Under the pieces are notes generated by a model that saw only the letters and a list, made by a program, of their open reading frames with translations, ran no database searches and was not told the DNA's origin. From Pantoea dispersa (GTDB lineage: Bacteria; Pseudomonadota; Gammaproteobacteria; Enterobacterales; Enterobacteriaceae): a DNA stretch of 64,000 nt. The DNA lies in NCBI RefSeq assembly GCF_014155765.1, contig NZ_SCKT01000001.1, forward strand, positions 248,001-312,000, in the 5' to 3' direction. Of this stretch, positions 61,696 through 64,000 are shown one piece after another (positions within the stretch are counted from its first letter, which is position 1; each line of letters begins with the position of its first letter). A program made the translations under genes and the position numbers.

Positions 61696-61947
61696 ATGGA
61701 GCTTTACTATTATGTCGATAAGCATGCCGGTTATAACGACAATCATGTGGTGCATGCGAAGGGCTGTCCGTTCCTGCCATCCGACGGCGGTCGTCGTTTT
61801 CTGGGGACTTTTTACACGCCCGGGGCCGCAATCCAGCAGGCGCGTAAATTTTACGCCACTGCGTTGGGCTGCGAACAGTGCTGCCCGGTGGGCGTAAAAA
61901 AAAATCCGACCCACAACTTTAGCGTGGCACTAAAGCATATGGCGTGA
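61696..61947 (+). CDS. Small CxxC/H-type hypothetical protein
   Basis: An 83-residue cytoplasmic protein without signal peptide. It has the pattern DNHVVHAKGCPFLP (His20, Cys24), then FLGTFYTPGAAIQQARKFY and GCEQCC (Cys59, Cys62, Cys63). Similar small proteins with a VH..GC..LP segment, an aromatic middle and a final C-x-x-C are widespread and unnamed; the His and Cys positions suggest a metal site or a thiol pair. GAGG is 7 bases before the ATG. It appears monocistronic. No function is proposed. Confidence 0.7.
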   Translation: MELYYYVDKHAGYNDNHVVHAKGCPFLPSDGGRRFLGTFYTPGAAIQQARKFYATALGCEQCCPVGVKKNPTHNFSVALKHMA

Positions 61948-62273
61948 CTCTGATAATCCTGGTCTGAACCGCACCCGTCTACACGGTACCCGCCCTCAGC
62001 ACGGCTAAGCGATTTTTCTATTACAGAAACACCTGACTTAGCCTGTGCTGGTACGGCAGACTCGCGGGCCGGCAGCACGCTGGCGCAGCAGTTCCCCATA
62101 ACCGCAGGCTATTTACCACGCTCAGCGCGATAAGAAATATTCAGTGATAAAACCCCGGTTAACGGTTTTCATCGGCTGACTAATGCTCCACAATAGCGGA
62201 AATTTGTGATCGAGGTCACTTTACCGGGTGCGTTCCTGCCCCCCTCACTCGTCGTTTAGCCGATTTGAATTCA
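61948..62273. other. 326-bp spacer upstream of sotB
   Basis: It contains a long imperfect hairpin: AGCACGGCTAAG (61998-62009) pairs with CTTAGCCTGTGCT (62037-62049) apart from one bulged base, with a 27-base loop. The rest should include the sotB promoter. No gene or named site is supported. Confidence 0.4.
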
Positions 62274-63458
62274 ATGCAATCAACAACCGTTTCCCGTAAA
62301 ACAGCCTGGCTGCGTGTGGTGCTGCTGGCTATCGCTGCTTTTGTCTTCAATACCACCGAATTTGTGCCGGTTGGCCTGCTGTCGGACATCGCCAGCAGCT
62401 TTGCAATGAAAACCGCTGATGTCGGTATCATGCTGACCATCTATGCCTGGGTCGTGGCGCTGTTATCGCTGCCGTTAATGCTGCTGACGCGCAACGTCGA
62501 GCGCCGCCTGCTGCTGGCCATCCTGTTTATTCTGTTTGTTGCCAGCCACCTGTTATCGGCCGTGGCGTGGGATTTCACGTCGCTGGTGCTGTCGCGCATT
62601 GGTATTGCGCTGGCGCATGCGGTGTTCTGGTCGATCACCGCCTCGCTGGCGATTCGCGTTGCGCCGGCCGGCAAGAAAACCCAGGCGTTGAGTATGCTGG
62701 CCACGGGCACGGCGCTGGCGATGGTGCTGGGCGTACCGATTGGTCGTATTGTGGGTCAGTATCTGGGCTGGCGTACCACCTTTGGTATGATCGGCCTGTC
62801 AGCGCTGGTACTGCTGATTATGCTGGTGCGGATACTGCCGCGCCTGCCGAGTGAGCACACCGGTTCACTCAGCAGCGTGCCGATGCTGTTTCGCCGCCCG
62901 GCGCTGGTGGCGATGTACATTCTGGTCACCGTCGTGGTGACCGCGCACTACACCGCTTACAGCTATATCGAGCCGTTTATGCAGGTGGTAGCCAGCGCTG
63001 ATGAGAACTTCACCACCCTGTTACTGCTGCTGTTCGGCTCAGCCGGCATTCTGGGCAGCATTCTGTTCAGTACGCTGGGCAATAAATTCCCGTCCGCGCT
63101 GCTGATCGCCGCCATTGCGCTGATCACCCTGTGTATGGGTCTGCTGGTGTTTGCTGCAGTACGCCCGGCAGCAATTACCGTGCTGTGTATTATCTGGGGC
63201 ATGGCAATGATGATGATCGGCCTGGCGATGCAGGTGCGCGTGCTATCGCTGGCACCGGACGCCACCGACGTCGCCATGTCGCTGTTTTCCGGTATTTATA
63301 ACATCGGCATCGGCGCAGGCGCGCTACTCGGTAACCAGGTCAGTCTGCATCTGCAAATGGCAGACGTGGGCAACGTGGGCGCCATCATTGGCCTGGCGGG
63401 ACTGTTCTGGTGCATCGCTATTTTCCGCCGTTATCCGCAGCTGCGCTCCAACGGCTAG
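62274..63458 (+). CDS. sotB: Sugar efflux transporter SotB
   Basis: A 394-residue MFS exporter of sugars such as arabinose and IPTG-like galactosides, matching E. coli SotB (YdeA, 396): [36 protein letters not shown] at the N-terminus in outline, then [21 protein letters not shown] and [16 protein letters not shown]-like segments. The ATG at 62274 is chosen by alignment; a TTG three codons earlier is possible. No clear Shine-Dalgarno is visible. It is convergent with the rha genes. Confidence 0.93.
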   Translation: MQSTTVSRKTAWLRVVLLAIAAFVFNTTEFVPVGLLSDIASSFAMKTADVGIMLTIYAWVVALLSLPLMLLTRNVERRLLLAILFILFVASHLLSAVAWDFTSLVLSRIGIALAHAVFWSITASLAIRVAPAGKKTQALSMLATGTALAMVLGVPIGRIVGQYLGWRTTFGMIGLSALVLLIMLVRILPRLPSEHTGSLSSVPMLFRRPALVAMYILVTVVVTAHYTAYSYIEPFMQVVASADENFTTLLLLLFGSAGILGSILFSTLGNKFPSALLIAAIALITLCMGLLVFAAVRPAAITVLCIIWGMAMMMIGLAMQVRVLSLAPDATDVAMSLFSGIYNIGIGAGALLGNQVSLHLQMADVGNVGAIIGLAGLFWCIAIFRRYPQLRSNG

Positions 63459-63470
63459 TGCGTTTCACAG

Positions 63471-63498
63471 GCAGCGGCGCCCCTGGCGGCACCGCTGC
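63471..63498. terminator. Hairpin between sotB and rhaM
   Basis: GCAGCGG (63471-63477) pairs with CCGCTGC (63492-63498) between the convergent genes. Confidence 0.4.
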
Positions 63499-63510
63499 TG
63501 ACATGGCCGG

Positions 63511-63825
63511 CTAAGGCAGGAAAAACATCGGCTGTAGTGCTTTGCTCACCGGGCTGTTGTCGGGATTTGATGGCATCAGGTCACGCATTGACGCCCACCA
63601 GCGCTGACACACCTCAGTTTGCGCTACAGCCTGCCAGCGCGCTTCGGATTCAATTTCGACGCTGGCAAACAGCAGGTTGCGTTCAGCATCCAGCCAGATC
63701 GCGTAGTTGTGCGCGCCATGCGCTTTCAGCGTCCGTTCCAGCTCCGGCCAGATTGGCGTGTGACGGCGCTGATACTCCGCATGGCAGTGCGCATAGACCT
63801 GCATGACGAACGCTTTACGCAACAT
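63511..63825 (-). CDS. rhaM: L-rhamnose mutarotase
   Basis: A 104-residue enzyme that interconverts alpha and beta L-rhamnose. It matches E. coli RhaM across its length ([51 protein letters not shown]), with the active-site histidine in the RRH segment and the conserved tyrosine and tryptophans present. The ATG at 63825 has GGAG seven bases upstream. It overlaps the 3' end of rhaD by 11 bases and is the last gene of the rhamnose operon. Confidence 0.95.
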   Translation of the reverse strand: MLRKAFVMQVYAHCHAEYQRRHTPIWPELERTLKAHGAHNYAIWLDAERNLLFASVEIESEARWQAVAQTEVCQRWWASMRDLMPSNPDNSPVSKALQPMFFLP

Positions 63826-64000
63826 CACTGCGCTCCGCCTGCAGCGCCGCCGGCCACGGCTTCACGTTAAAGCGTTCGCCCAGCGCGATCAGCTGTTCGG
63901 TGGTGATGCTCTGACGAATGCCGCCCATCGACAGCGCCATAACCACCACCTGCGATGACTTCTCAGCGGTATCAATCAGACCAAAGGTTTCGTCGAGCGT
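63815..64000 (-). CDS. rhaD: Rhamnulose-1-phosphate aldolase, C-terminal part
   Basis: The last 61 codons of rhaD, cut by the window edge. [20 protein letters not shown] and the following [21 protein letters not shown] agree closely with the end of E. coli RhaD, the zinc class II aldolase that splits L-rhamnulose 1-phosphate into DHAP and L-lactaldehyde. The tail is about 7 residues longer than in E. coli. It overlaps rhaM by 11 bases. Confidence 0.92.
   Translation of the reverse strand, partial: TLDETFGLIDTAEKSSQVVVMALSMGGIRQSITTEQLIALGERFNVKPWPAALQAERSDVA

Overview
The window reads as the chromosomal terminus region of a gammaproteobacterium of the Enterobacterales, most likely an Erwiniaceae member (Pantoea/Erwinia-like). 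Pointers are the GC-rich, densely coding sequence, recognisable enterobacterial orthologues (lhr, yeiL-rihB-nupX, dcp, ydfG, ynfA, ynfB, ynfD, mlc, ynfK, ynfL, ynfM, sotB, rhaM) and a near-exact copy of the enterobacterial dif recombination site at 16296-16323. The neighbourhood of dcp, ydfG, the ynf genes, mlc and sotB is also terminus-proximal in E. coli, which fits. No tRNA, rRNA, CRISPR array, insertion sequence or prophage was recognised.

Layout. 1-13.5 kb: the end of an MFS transporter, an exported lactonase, a FUSC exporter, the giant helicase Lhr, an NCS1 nucleobase permease, a GNAT enzyme, an exported alpha/beta hydrolase and a DUF1275 membrane protein. 13.5-17 kb: an accessory patch holding an AbiE-type toxin-antitoxin pair with three operator copies, a phenolic acid decarboxylase, about 0.7 kb of non-coding DNA with repeats sharing the XerC half-site sequence, dif, and an SDR gene that has lost its 5' end. 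17-22 kb: a LysR/SDR divergent pair and the nucleoside salvage group yeiL / rihB-nupX.

22-33 kb is a polyol locus resembling the erythritol (ery) system: kinase, dehydrogenase, racemase/isomerase and SorC regulator (eryABCD) on the plus strand, divergent from a DUF2291 protein, a ribose-type ABC transporter (eryEFG) and a DeoR regulator. 33-42 kb carries a second, less familiar catabolic set: a DeoR regulator with a DUF1479 oxygenase-like protein, and a compact operon of GlpD-like dehydrogenase, DhnA/LsrF-type aldolase and LyxK-like kinase, predicted to phosphorylate, oxidise and split a polyol or sugar. An AmpC-like beta-lactamase coupled to a GNAT gene sits between them.

42-57 kb: a RES/Xre toxin-antitoxin pair, a cysteine-rich exported protein, purine nitrogen salvage (hpxO and guaD, each with a sigma-54-like -24/-12 element, flanking dcp; two PurR-like boxes between guaD and ydfG), the ynf genes, a 14-TM drug exporter, the OsmU-type compatible-solute ABC transporter and an NCS2 purine permease. 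57-64 kb: ynfK (bioD2), mlc, ynfL/ynfM, a small CxxC protein, sotB and the distal end of an L-rhamnose operon (rhaD-rhaM).

The themes are scavenging of nucleosides and purines for nitrogen, polyol and rhamnose catabolism, export of toxic compounds, phenolic acid detoxification and osmoprotection, a set suited to a plant-associated lifestyle (inference). Domain assignments and motifs come from reading translations; nothing here was confirmed by database search.
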